From: Ga0077553 sp038215275
GTDB taxonomy: Bacteria; Acidobacteriota; Terriglobia; Bryobacterales; Bryobacteraceae
NCBI GenBank assembly: GCA_038215275.1
Contig: JBBQRA010000089.1
Location: 1-21,868 of the forward strand
Length of the DNA: 21,868 bases
Direction: 5' to 3'
Shown in pieces: positions 13,603-21,630 of the stretch. Within the stretch, counting starts at the first letter, position 1. Each line of letters begins with the position of its first letter. The notes beneath the pieces are model-generated. The model saw nothing but the letters and a program-made list of their open reading frames with translations. It was not told the origin of the DNA and did not search any database. The position numbers were made by a program, and so were the translations under genes.

Positions 13603-15158
13603 GCGTAGTAGCGGCCGAGGAAGTTCGCGGCGGCATTCGACGGCGGTGGAATGTAGTCGCGGAAGTGCTCGTTGTCGCCAATCGACTGCCGCAGGTCACG
13701 CCAGAGCGCCGTCCAATCGAGGCGGCCCGCGTGGCGCAAGAGATGCGTATTCATCGTCCGGAGAAACGGATCGTTGACGTCTTTGGTGCCGATGCCGCGA
13801 GTGGCGACGATCTGCGCCCGGGGCGCGGCGAAGACAACATCGGCGAGGGCCTGCGTGCCGTGGCAACTCCCGAGAAAAACGAGTTGCGCGGAGCGGGGAA
13901 TGAGCGGGATGGTTTTGGCGACGTGGTAATCGTGGCCGCGGTGGACGACGATCTCGGGGTCGCGCGGGAGCAGCGATTCGAGGTGGCTCTGGCGAACCGC
14001 TGTCTCTTGCGTTGCCGCAGGGTACTTCACGATATCGATGGGCACGTTCGCCAGGATCAGAATTCGCTTGGCGGTGATTCGGACGACGCCATCCGCTTCC
14101 TTCCATTGCCAGCCCGCGTCACCCGCATAGGCGGCGCGGAAGTTCACGAAAGATTCGACGCCGTCATCGTCATTGGGGAACACAAAGCGTTCGACAATGT
14201 CGGTCCCCAAAGCGAGTGGGCCGACGGAGGATGGGCTCAGCAGGAGACGGGCGAACGGCGAGTCGCCCAGCGGGGGTCGATAGGAGGTGGCGCCAAGAAT
14301 GATCGCGGCATCGAGGGCCTCGGGCAGCGAGACCACGTTGTGGAGGGCGCGGTCAAGCAGCGGCTTTTGATCGTAGGGAGCAAAGCGATTGAGCTCGGCC
14401 GCCAACGCGAGAACGCGGCGGAGAAGAGGCGCCGGCAGGCTACTCGGGTCGGACTTGGCGAGCAGGGCCGGCACTACGCCCAGTTCGTCTTCGGTGGCGG
14501 CAAGGGAGACCAGGGTGAGGCGCTGGGGACCATCGAGAGCGGAAAGTGGGGCCAATCCGGACTGATGGAGCAGGCGAAAGAACTCGGCTGCTTCGGGAAG
14601 GAGGGCGCGGTGCCAATAGGGCGAAGGGTCGGCGCGGTAAGCATCAAGCAGCGCGGTGATGCGCGGTTCGCGAAAAGGTAGTTTCTTTAGGGCGAACGGG
14701 GCAGTGACCGGATCCCGATGTTCGACGAGTTCGGCCAAGGCCGGCAGGCGGGTGGCCAGGGTGGCGGCTTCGGCGGGCGCTTCGGCGATGGCGGCTCGAA
14801 GCACCTCGCGGCCGTAGGGAAACTGCAGGCAGTTGGTCGCCTCGCGAAGCGCTGCTTCCGGTTGTCGCCGGGCGGCAGATTCGAGAAGCGGCCGTCCCTG
14901 GGCAGGCGGCAGCGCGTAGGCTTGTTCCAGCGCCAACGTGAAGGGCAGATCGGCCAGCCACTCGCGATCAAGGATCGGGCCGATGCGCCGATGCGCAGCG
15001 CGCGGGTCCTTCGATGCAAGTGTGAAGAATGCCTCTCGTTGCACGCGTTCCCGCCAAGGCCCGGCATTCAATTCGGGCGCGCGGTCGAAGGCGGCCTCCG
15101 GCTGAACGGAGGCGAGACGCAGCAGCGTATCGAGAAGAGCGGCGGCGAGAAAAAACAT
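13584..15158 (-). CDS. Unrecognised helical-repeat protein with caspase-like C-terminal region
   Basis: A 524-residue protein starting at ATG 15158. The N-terminal MFFLAAALLDTLLRLASVQP may be a weak signal or anchor. Residues 20-290 are Ala/Leu-rich amphipathic helices, possibly HEAT-like, without a clear repeat unit. Residues about 315-475 look like an alpha/beta domain: RILILANVPI, PEIVVHRGHDYHVAKTIP with His409, QLVFLGSCHGTQALADVVF with Cys432, then APRAQIVATRGIGTKDVNDPF. A His in an HRGH motif followed some 23 residues later by a hydrophobic strand ending GSC is the layout of the caspase/gingipain (clan CD) dyad. This is pattern recognition, not a domain hit. The gene diverges from PPK2 across 31 bp and overlaps the isomerase-like gene by 19 bp at its 3' end. 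It could be an autoproteolytic or substrate-processing protease; the function is open. Confidence 0.75.
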   Translation of the reverse strand: MFFLAAALLDTLLRLASVQPEAAFDRAPELNAGPWRERVQREAFFTLASKDPRAAHRRIGPILDREWLADLPFTLALEQAYALPPAQGRPLLESAARRQPEAALREATNCLQFPYGREVLRAAIAEAPAEAATLATRLPALAELVEHRDPVTAPFALKKLPFREPRITALLDAYRADPSPYWHRALLPEAAEFFRLLHQSGLAPLSALDGPQRLTLVSLAATEDELGVVPALLAKSDPSSLPAPLLRRVLALAAELNRFAPYDQKPLLDRALHNVVSLPEALDAAIILGATSYRPPLGDSPFARLLLSPSSVGPLALGTDIVERFVFPNDDDGVESFVNFRAAYAGDAGWQWKEADGVVRITAKRILILANVPIDIVKYPAATQETAVRQSHLESLLPRDPEIVVHRGHDYHVAKTIPLIPRSAQLVFLGSCHGTQALADVVFAAPRAQIVATRGIGTKDVNDPFLRTMNTHLLRHAGRLDWTALWRDLRQSIGDNEHFRDYIPPPSNAAANFLGRYYAYLDSL

Positions 15159-15189
15159 AGCCTACTCCGAGTGTAGTATTCTGCGTCGC

Positions 15190-16068
15190 ATGATTGATCC
15201 AAAGCGTATTGCGAAGTTCAAGCTGAAGCCCGGAAAGAAGGTGCGGCTGAAAGATCACGATGCAGCGTGGCGGCCAGAGGGGAAGGAAGCCGAAGCGGTG
15301 ACGCAGGAGAGCATGGCCAAAAACCTGGAACTGCTCAACGAGGCGCAAGGGAAATTGTATGCGGGTGACCAATGGAGCATTCTGGTTGTGCTGCAGGCGA
15401 TGGATGCGGGGGGCAAAGACGGGCTGGTGAAGCATGTCATGAGCGGCCTGAATCCGCAGGGCTGCAGGGTCCATGCCTTCAAGGCTCCCTCCGCTGAAGA
15501 GATCGACCACTCGTTCCTTTGGCGTTGTATGCGGGTGGCCCCGGCGCGCGGGACAATTACAATTTTCAACCGGTCCCACTACGAAGAGGTTCTGGTGGTG
15601 AAAGTTCACCCGGAGTTCCTCAGCAAGCAGAAACTGCCACCGGCACTAATTCACAGGACCATCTGGAAAGAGCGTTACGAAGACATCAACAACTTCGAGC
15701 TTCATTTGGCCAGGAACGGAACCCGGATCATCAAGATCTTTCTGAATGTTTCGAAGGACGAGCAGAAGCAGCGTTTCCTCGAACGCTTGGACAAGCCGGC
15801 GAAGAATTGGAAGTTCTCGCTCGGCGACCTGGCGGAGCGGAAGTTTTGGGACGACTACATGACCGCCTACGAAGAGATGCTGACAGCGACAAGCACGAAG
15901 CATGCTCCGTGGTATGTCATTCCGGCTGACCACAAATTCGTGGCCCGAGCGGCGGTGGCAGAGATTCTGACCAACACGATTCTTGATCTTGCAGTGGACT
16001 ACCCAAAGGTGAGCAAAGAATCTAAGCTGGCGTTTGCAGACGCGCGGGAGAAGTTAGTCGGCGAGTGA
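15190..16068 (+). CDS. ppk2: Polyphosphate kinase 2 (PPK2) family phosphotransferase
   Basis: A 292-residue cytoplasmic enzyme that uses polyphosphate to phosphorylate nucleotides. The Walker A loop is LQAMDAGGKDG (68-78, Lys76), the Walker B-like segment is TIFNRSHYEEVLV (124-136), and the lid is KNWKFSLGDLAERKFW (205-220). The single-domain size near 300 residues and the sequence between the motifs (KAPSAEEIDHSFLWR, NNFELHLARNGTRIIKIFLNVS) fit the one-domain PPK2 group. The class (NMP, NDP or both as acceptor) cannot be set with certainty; the overall look resembles the class III/polyphosphate:AMP phosphotransferase type. It starts at ATG 15190 with no strong Shine-Dalgarno sequence. Its 3' end overlaps the acetate kinase gene by 15 bp, tail to tail. 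Both neighbours deal with high-energy phosphate, but they are on opposite strands. Confidence 0.94.
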   Translation: MIDPKRIAKFKLKPGKKVRLKDHDAAWRPEGKEAEAVTQESMAKNLELLNEAQGKLYAGDQWSILVVLQAMDAGGKDGLVKHVMSGLNPQGCRVHAFKAPSAEEIDHSFLWRCMRVAPARGTITIFNRSHYEEVLVVKVHPEFLSKQKLPPALIHRTIWKERYEDINNFELHLARNGTRIIKIFLNVSKDEQKQRFLERLDKPAKNWKFSLGDLAERKFWDDYMTAYEEMLTATSTKHAPWYVIPADHKFVARAAVAEILTNTILDLAVDYPKVSKESKLAFADAREKLVGE

Positions 16069-17211
16069 GGCGAGGCACTGCTCGGTATCCTGAGCGATGA
16101 GTAGCTCCTCGTTCGCCGGGATGACGTGAACGGGAATCCGACCTCGATGGATGGTGGCCTCCGTGCCGATGGCGGCTTGGTTTTTTTCAGAATCGATCTC
16201 GATCCCGAAGGCTTCGAGTCCCGCGCACGCCTCGGCGCGGACGGCTGCGGCGTTCTCGCCGATGCCGCCGGTGAACACCAGCGCATCGGCTCCGTTTAAC
16301 ACGGCCCAGAATGCGCCAATGTACTTGCGAATCCGATATGTGAAGACTTCAATGGCCAAGGCTGCGCGGCCCGAATCGTTGGCGCGGGCATCGAGCAACA
16401 TGCGCATGTCCTGCGAGAGTCCCGACAATCCGAGTAGGCCGCTCTGCTTGTTCAAGATATTCTCGACGCTCTGCGTCGTGGCGTCTTCCTGCGAGAGCAG
16501 GGCGAGTACGACGCTCGGGTCCAGGTCGCCGGAACGGGTGCCCATCATGAGACCTTCAAGGGGGGTGAAGCCCATGGACGTATCGATGGAGACGCCATCG
16601 GCAACGGCGCATACGGAGGCACCGTTGCCAAGATGGCACGTGACCACCTTTGCGGCGCCGCAGCGCTTCGATACATAGCGGTGGGAGAGGCCGTGGAAGC
16701 CGTAGCGGCGGATCTTATCGCGGGTGTAATAGGCGTAGGGCAAGCCATAGAGAAAGGCCTTGGGGGGGAGGGTGTGATGGAACGCGGTATCGAAAACGGC
16801 GACATTCCTGGCGTGCGGCATGATGCGGCTGGCCGCGTAAAAGCCGCGGAGATTATGGGGATTATGCAGGGGGGCGAGACCGATGAGATCTTCAATCGCA
16901 TGGACAACATCCGGGGTCATGAGGGCGGCTTCGGTGAACTGCTCACCGCCGTGAACAACTCGGTGGCCGACGGCGTGAATGTCACCAAGATCGCCGCGAT
17001 GGGCAGCGAGCGCGGCATCGAGGCCCTCTTCAAAATCCTTGATGGGGAGGGTCCCCCGGGTCCGCGCGCCTTCACTATCAAAGGCAGTGAGGATTGCATC
17101 GGGCCTGCCGACACGCTCGATGGTGACTTTCGAAAGCACAGCGGACGAGGTGGTTTCTATGATCTGGCTCTTGATCGACGAACTTCCGCAATTGAGGACG
17201 AGAACGTTCAT
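16054..17211 (-). CDS. ackA: Acetate kinase
   Basis: A 385-residue ASKHA-fold enzyme catalysing acetyl phosphate + ADP to acetate + ATP, reversibly, in the cytoplasm. All family signatures are present: N-terminal VLVLNCGSSSIK (Asn7), VGHRVVHGGE (Arg84), AVFDTAFH (Asp141), RYGFHGLSHRYV (His173), CHLGNGASV (192-200), MGTRSGDLDPS (Arg226), LVFTGGIGENAA (311-322) and PANEEL near the C-terminus. The length is slightly below the usual 395-410 residues without loss of any motif. The ATG overlaps the stop of the rluE-like gene as ATGA, so the two are translationally coupled. No phosphotransacetylase gene is visible here. The 3' end overlaps PPK2 by 15 bp. Confidence 0.97.
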   Translation of the reverse strand: MNVLVLNCGSSSIKSQIIETTSSAVLSKVTIERVGRPDAILTAFDSEGARTRGTLPIKDFEEGLDAALAAHRGDLGDIHAVGHRVVHGGEQFTEAALMTPDVVHAIEDLIGLAPLHNPHNLRGFYAASRIMPHARNVAVFDTAFHHTLPPKAFLYGLPYAYYTRDKIRRYGFHGLSHRYVSKRCGAAKVVTCHLGNGASVCAVADGVSIDTSMGFTPLEGLMMGTRSGDLDPSVVLALLSQEDATTQSVENILNKQSGLLGLSGLSQDMRMLLDARANDSGRAALAIEVFTYRIRKYIGAFWAVLNGADALVFTGGIGENAAAVRAEACAGLEAFGIEIDSEKNQAAIGTEATIHRGRIPVHVIPANEELLIAQDTEQCLASLAD

Positions 17212-17792
17212 CGCTTCCTTTTGAACCCTTCGCGGAGTTGAACGGTTTCCGAAGCGGTGAGCCGGCGGAGCTTGCCCGCGGCTAGGCCGTCAAGAAAGAG
17301 GTCGCCGATGCCGACGCGTAGCAACCGAAGGGTGGGGAAACCGACGGCGGCTGTCATACGGCGTACTTGGCGATTCTTGCCCTCGGTCATTGTGAGTTGC
17401 ACCCAAGAGGTAGGAATGTTAGCGCGGAAGCGAATGGGGGGCACGCGCGGAGGGTAGACCGGGTCTACGCGTTTGGCCTTGAGGGGACGGGAGATGTAAT
17501 CGGCGACCGCTACACCTCGCCGGAGCCGCTCAATCGCGTCTTCGGTGATCTCGCCTTCCACCTGCACGTGATAGGTGCGGGGATGATTGTATTCGGGGTC
17601 GAGCATGCGGTGCTTAACCCAGTTGTCGTCAGTGAGGAACAGCAGCCCTTCACTGTCAAGATCGAGCCGACCGACGGGATAGATCTCCGGGATATCGATA
17701 TAGCTGGCCAAGGTGGGTCGGGGCTCAGGGGATCCATCAGTGAACTGGGGGAGGACTCCGTAGGGTTTGTGAAAGAGCAAGTACTGGTACAT
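17208..17792 (-). CDS. rluE: RsuA/RluE-family rRNA pseudouridine synthase
   Basis: A 194-residue enzyme. The catalytic motif is IYPVGRLDLDSEGLLFLTDD with Asp44 in GRLD. The C-terminal half carries RTYHVQVEGEIT and the family segment LTMTEGKNRQVRRMTAAVGFPTLRLLRVGIGD. It lacks the N-terminal S4 domain that RsuA and RluB carry, and its start YQYLLFHKPYGVL is that of RluE, which in E. coli modifies 23S rRNA U2457. The exact target here is inferred from that resemblance. It is coupled by ATGA to ackA downstream. The possible lipopeptide ORF ends 3 nt before its ATG in the same frame; no Shine-Dalgarno sequence is visible, so translation may depend on the upstream ORF. Confidence 0.9.
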   Translation of the reverse strand: MYQYLLFHKPYGVLPQFTDGSPEPRPTLASYIDIPEIYPVGRLDLDSEGLLFLTDDNWVKHRMLDPEYNHPRTYHVQVEGEITEDAIERLRRGVAVADYISRPLKAKRVDPVYPPRVPPIRFRANIPTSWVQLTMTEGKNRQVRRMTAAVGFPTLRLLRVGIGDLFLDGLAAGKLRRLTASETVQLREGFKRKR

Positions 17793-17795
17793 GAT

Positions 17796-17849
17796 CTAGC
17801 GCGAACATCCGGCGGAGAGGATGAGGAGAATGGTGGCCATGCTCCCCAT
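17796..17849 (-). CDS. Possible 17-residue lipoprotein-like microORF
   Basis: Between the BON-LysM stop and the rluE ATG lies ATG 17849 to TAG 17796, encoding MGSMATILLILSAGCSR. A hydrophobic core (ATILLIL) is followed by LSAGC, a good lipobox, and two residues after the Cys. The second ATG (17840) is an alternative start. It ends 3 nt before rluE in the same frame, so it could be a leader that couples translation. Nothing more than sequence layout supports expression, and chance is a real alternative for so short an ORF. Confidence 0.3.
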   Translation of the reverse strand: MGSMATILLILSAGCSR

Positions 17850-17857
17850 GCTATCGC

Positions 17858-18256
17858 TTACAAGTTGGGGATGACGAGAACATCGCCCGGATGAATGACG
17901 CTTTTGTCGTCCTTCAGCTTTCCCGGGTTCGCCTTGATGATCTCGGGATACTTGGTGCCGTTACCGAGTTGGCTAGCGGCGATCTTCCAGAGCGAGTCAC
18001 CGGCAACGACCGTGTACTTCTTCAGGACGGGAGGCAGGCTGGAATCGACGGTGATCTCCGCGGCGAGGTCGCCGTAAGCCGGGTCAATGGCCTTGATCTT
18101 GTTCCACATGTCGTTGACCTGATCCTGCGAAGGGGCATTGGCCTTGAGGACGAGTTTATCGTTCTCCACGTGCAGGTTGTTCAACTTGATGTGGAGCTCG
18201 GGAATGAGATCGAGCACCGGTTTATATTTGGCTTTCAGTTGTTCAAGACGGTCCAT
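17858..18256 (-). CDS. BON-LysM protein (Kbp/YgaU-like)
   Basis: A 132-residue protein. Residues about 12-72 resemble a BON domain (PELHIKLNNLHVENDKLVLKA, then DMWNKIKAIDPAYGDLAAEI), and residues 80-131 are a LysM domain (KYTVVAGDSLWKIAASQLGN, YPEIIKANPGKL, IHPGDVLVIPNL). This order and size match E. coli Kbp (YgaU), a small K+-binding protein; it lacks a signal peptide, as Kbp does. The start is set at ATG 18256 because AGGAG (18269-18265) lies 8 nt before it; the ATG at 18262 would leave only 2 nt. LysM usually binds peptidoglycan, but the cytoplasmic form may act in ion or stress sensing. It heads a (-) run with rluE and ackA and diverges from the DUF937-like gene across 120 bp, in which I see no convincing promoter. 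Confidence 0.88.
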   Translation of the reverse strand: MDRLEQLKAKYKPVLDLIPELHIKLNNLHVENDKLVLKANAPSQDQVNDMWNKIKAIDPAYGDLAAEITVDSSLPPVLKKYTVVAGDSLWKIAASQLGNGTKYPEIIKANPGKLKDDKSVIHPGDVLVIPNL

Positions 18257-18264
18257 GTTCATAA

Positions 18265-18269
18265 CTCCT
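18265..18269 (-). promoter_or_regulatory. Shine-Dalgarno AGGAG deciding the BON-LysM start
   Basis: AGGAG on the minus strand stands 2 nt before the ATG at 18262 and 8 nt before the ATG at 18256. Only the second spacing is usual, so the protein probably begins MDRLEQ. Consensus RBSs are scarce in this window (the only other clear one precedes the TlpA-like gene), which makes this one stand out. Confidence 0.6.
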
Positions 18270-18376
18270 AAGACCATAGAGTGCCTGGATCCGGCGAGAG
18301 TTTCAAGCGAGGTACGAAGAAATGATTTCAAAACATTTGCTGGAAAACGGTGCGGCGAACGTGTAGGGTATGGGTG

Positions 18377-18889
18377 ATGGAACTCTTAGAAATGATCATG
18401 AACGCCCAAGGGGGCGGTGCGGTGGATCAGCTTTCAGAGCGGTTTGGGCTGGAGAAGAATCAGACCGCTTCGGCACTAGAGCAACTCGTTCCCGCATTGC
18501 TGGGCGGGATGCGGCAGAACGTGCGGCCGCAAGGTTTGGAGGGCCTTCTGGGACTTCTCGGCGGCGGAAACCCCGACGCCTATCTGGAAAGCCCGGAGGT
18601 GATCCAAGCGCCTGAGACCACCCAGACGGGCAATAGCATCTTGGCTCAACTATTTGGGAGCAAAGAAGTTAGCCGCTCGGTCGCCACCCAGGCTTCGGCG
18701 AATACCGGCATCGGCGCGGATATTTTGAAGCAGATGCTGCCGGTTGTGGCGACGATGGTGATGAGCGGGCTGAGTCAGCAGAGCGCTCCCCGACAGAGCA
18801 GCGGCTGGCTGGGGATGTTGGACACTAATAACGACGGCTCCATCGCAGACGACGTTGTCGGTCTGGCGGCCCGGTTCCTGAGGAAATAG
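18377..18889 (+). CDS. DUF937 family protein
   Basis: A 170-residue protein from ATG 18377. It begins MELLEMIMNAQGGGAVDQLSERFGLEKNQTASALEQLVPALLGGM, split here as the N-terminal helices (1-20) and the typical DUF937 helical core (21-45). A Gly-rich linker follows (GLEGLLGLLGGGN), then a second helical block (ILKQMLPVVATMVMSGL). The C-terminus has an EF-hand-like loop LDTNNDGSIADD (148-159) and a final helix, a frequent ending in this family. No signal peptide is seen. The family is of unknown function; E. coli YidB is a distant relative. The M48 gene starts 2 bp after its stop, so the two are probably one transcript. Confidence 0.85.
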   Translation: MELLEMIMNAQGGGAVDQLSERFGLEKNQTASALEQLVPALLGGMRQNVRPQGLEGLLGLLGGGNPDAYLESPEVIQAPETTQTGNSILAQLFGSKEVSRSVATQASANTGIGADILKQMLPVVATMVMSGLSQQSAPRQSSGWLGMLDTNNDGSIADDVVGLAARFLRK

Positions 18890-18891
18890 CC

Positions 18892-19710
18892 ATGGCACGC
18901 GGGGGCGGTCGCATCAGCGGTGGGATTAAGTTGTTGCCAATCCTGTTGGCCGCCCTTTACATGGGGTATTTCTACCTCACCAATCAGGAGACGGTTCCCC
19001 TCACCGGACGTAAGCAGTTGGTGGACATGAGCCGGGAGCAGGAGGCGGCGCTCGGCCTCCAAAGCTACCGTCAAGTGATGCGGCAATCGCGCGTCGTCCG
19101 CGAAGGCCAGGCCGCGCAACTCGTTCGGGACATTGGCCGGAAGATCAGCACCGTGGCCGAAGATCCCGGCTTCGAATGGGAATACAATCTAATCGCCGAT
19201 GAGCAGGTGAACGCGTTCTGCTTGCCTGGCGGCAAAGTGGCCGTGTATTCCGGGATCCTGCCTGTCGCCAAGAATGCAGACGGGTTGGCCGCAATCATGG
19301 GGCACGAAATCGCTCATGCGATTGCGCGGCACGGTGCCGAACGAATGGCACAGCAGAAGTTGATGCAGATCGGAACGATAGCGGCGGGGGTCGCCGTTAG
19401 CGAGATGGACGATCGGGCCCGTATGGCGGTAATGGGGGCACTCGGGATGGGAGCGCAGTATGGAATCCTTCTTCCGTTCTCGCGGGACCACGAGTCGGAA
19501 GCGGACTATATGGGGCTTGTGTATATGGCGCGCGCCTGCTTTGACCCGACGGAGGCGCCTCGACTGTGGGAGCGCATGGGCGCGGCCTCCGGCGGACGGG
19601 GACCTGCGGAGTTCGCATCCACTCATCCGTCGAATGCCACACGGATTCGCCAGTTTGAGGAGTGGATGCCAGAAGCGTTGCGCATTCGCAAGGAAAAATG
19701 CGGGCTCTAG
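18892..19710 (+). CDS. M48-family membrane-anchored metallopeptidase
   Basis: A 272-residue protein. Residues 13-29 are a hydrophobic anchor (LLPILLAALYMGYFYL). The M48 domain follows with TGRKQLVDMSREQEAALG (38-55), DEQVNAFCLPGGKVAVYSGIL (103-123), zinc motif MGHEIAHAIARH with HEIAH at 138-142, third ligand Glu201 in RDHESEADYMGL, and FASTHPSNATRI (241-252). This matches the BepA/LoiP/Oma1-type envelope peptidases, which act in outer-membrane protein quality control on the periplasmic side. It lacks a lipobox and TPR repeats, so it is closer to the short LoiP-like kind than to BepA. Its TAG is the last codon before the insertion element, so the insertion left the coding sequence whole, but any native terminator or downstream partner was displaced. 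Confidence 0.93.
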   Translation: MARGGGRISGGIKLLPILLAALYMGYFYLTNQETVPLTGRKQLVDMSREQEAALGLQSYRQVMRQSRVVREGQAAQLVRDIGRKISTVAEDPGFEWEYNLIADEQVNAFCLPGGKVAVYSGILPVAKNADGLAAIMGHEIAHAIARHGAERMAQQKLMQIGTIAAGVAVSEMDDRARMAVMGALGMGAQYGILLPFSRDHESEADYMGLVYMARACFDPTEAPRLWERMGAASGGRGPAEFASTHPSNATRIRQFEEWMPEALRIRKEKCGL

Positions 19711-19726
19711 CCCAACTTCCGCAGTT
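19711..19726 (+). repeat. IS left terminal inverted repeat
   Basis: CCCAACTTCCGCAGTT begins directly after the M48 TAG. Its partner at 21637-21652 reads CCCGACTTCCGCAGTT on the minus strand, a single difference. Its first three bases also pair with the preceding GGGCT to make a short hairpin (19702-19713) across the M48 stop codon. Confidence 0.8.
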
Positions 19727-19774
19727 GCAGCGATAAGCACCTGTCTTTGCAACACCGTTACTCGAAAGTCTTCA

Positions 19775-21481
19775 CTACAGAGCGGCTTTCGCAACGGAAG
19801 CAGGCAGCCGCAACCCGAGCCTTTGCAGCAGAATCTGCTGATGCGGCGTCGGCTTGGCGACGCACCGTTTCCGGATCATCACACCCTTACGCGTCGGCAT
19901 CACCACATCGACAACAGCGATCCCCGCAATCTCGTCGAACACCTTGCGCGGCTCATCACCCAGACTGCCCCGCGCACAAAACTGCCCCAAAGTCTTCCAC
20001 TGCACATACGACAGGAAGCAGACCAGAATATGCGCCTCCACGCGCTCGCGCTTCTGATGCCAAACCGGCCGGAGCTGTAAGTCCGACTTCTGAATCCGAA
20101 ACGCCGCCTCGGCTTCAGTAAGCTGAATGTAGGCTCGCCATAACTCCTCAGGCGTCCAGTCCGTAACATTGCTGCGCAGCAGATAGCAGCCCTCACTCAG
20201 CCGCGACCATTGCCGCCAATCGTCCCGCTTGGTCCACGTCAAAGCCACATAACCGTCACCCCGGTCCGCCACACCCGCCTCAAACAATCCAGCCGCCAGC
20301 GTGTTGCGCCCCAGCAGTTGCCCCACGCGCCGCTCCACCTCCCCCACCGTTTGCCTGCGCCTTTTCGCCATCTCGGCAATCTTCGTCAAACCGTCCTCAA
20401 TGCGTTTCTCAAACCGGTCGTGCATCGCGCGCTCCTTCTCCACCCGCTGCGCGCTGCGGCAGAGGATGAACGCTTCACCGCCATCCGCCGAAGGACACAA
20501 CTGCATTTCCAAACCCTCGCGCACCTGCTTCCAGTCCGGCTTTAATAGCTCCCGTTCAAACTGTTTCAACATCACTTTCGGCGTGCCGATAATGTAACGC
20601 CGCTGCTGCTCCCGCAAGAACGCAACGTTGTACCGGCTCGCCATGCCACGGTCCATCACCCACATCCGGTTGGCTTTCCCATACAGCCCTTCGACATGGT
20701 TGACGATGTCCTCCACCGTCGTCACATCAGCCTTGTTCCCAGCGAAGAGTTCATATCCCAGTGGCATGCCGCAGCGGCTCACCACCAGCGCGGTATTTAC
20801 CTGCTTGCAGTCCGGCCGGTGATCGCGCGAGTAGCCGCGCTGCGCCAGATCATTGCCCTCCGCCTGGCCTTCAAAGTAAGTGCTCGTGACGTCGTACAGG
20901 AGCAGATCGTAATCCAGTGAGAATAACTCACCGAACTTTTCTTTCAGATGCTTCTCGAGGGCTTTCTTGTGCGGCAAAAGCTTATCGAGCGCCCGGTACA
21001 GCCGGTCATCGTTGACCTTGTTGACGGGGAGGCCAAGCAACTCGCTCAACGCGCCAGCGGCGAAGGAGTGCTCGGCGAGGTGGAGTTCGCTCGACGGATC
21101 GCAGAGCCTGCCAATCACGAGCACCAAGGCCATAAGAGGCCACGGAACTCTTCCCGGCCACGGCCCATCACCTGGGTGAAGAGTTCTGCCAGCCCGAGCG
21201 CCCGGCACAACTCCAGCCCCAGCCATGCGCCGCCGAAGGCCTGGTTGTGCTCGACGGTTACGTTCTTGACATCGACCTCGACCCAATCCGGGGCGACGTC
21301 ATCGAACAGGTTTTGCTGATGGGCTCCCACGACGCCGGCTTTGATGCCGATGCGGCCAGCGGCATCCATTTCGCCGAGATAGCTGACGGCGCGGTCCGCG
21401 TTCGGTGCGATAGGACTCGACCAAGGCCCAGTAGGCGTGCCGTTTGCCGTCTTTGTTCCGGAAGCATCGGCGCAAGTACAT
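19775..21481 (-). pseudogene. IS1634-type DDE transposase, frameshifted
   Basis: The natural start is ATG 21481 (MYLRRCFRNKDGKRHAYW, VESYRTERGPR). Near 21388-21394 the family sequence continues as SYLGEMDAAGRIGIK in another frame, with several codons apparently missing. It then runs through WVEVDVKNVTVEHNQAFGG and LGLAELFTQVMGRGREE. At 21147/21148 it shifts again: GAAGAGTTCCG where GAAGAGGTTCCG would give REEVPWPLMALV, a one-base loss. From there to 19775 the frame is open and typical of the family: LCDPSSELHLAEHS, LLYDVTSTYFEGQAEGN, RGYSRDHRPDCKQVNTALVV (an IS1634/IS4-superfamily DDE core), LLRSNVTDWTPEELWRAYIQ, AAFRIQKSDLQLRPVWHQK. Either the gene is dead or the assembly has indel errors here. 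Programmed frameshifting is unlikely because two different shifts are needed. Confidence 0.85.
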
Positions 21482-21630
21482 ACTTCCAGACTACGGATTT
21501 TCGGGGGACTGACAAGACCCTTGGTCTTCACTACACGGCGCTTTTGACGACGGCATTCCGCCAAGTTACTGGAAATACGTCCGGCGCGACCGCCCAAGAG
21601 TGCCTTTTCGGCCTAACTTTTTCCGATCGG

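Noticed and set aside
13044..14681. 545-codon open frame on the plus strand across the caspase-like gene
   Set aside because: It is antisense to a coherent minus-strand gene, is Arg/Gly-rich without domain features, and begins inside the isomerase-like gene. GC-rich DNA gives long antisense frames.
21115..21597. Separate small gene at the IS right end
   Set aside because: Its second half is the N-terminal part of the transposase in a shifted frame, and its first part is out-of-frame sequence from the IS end.
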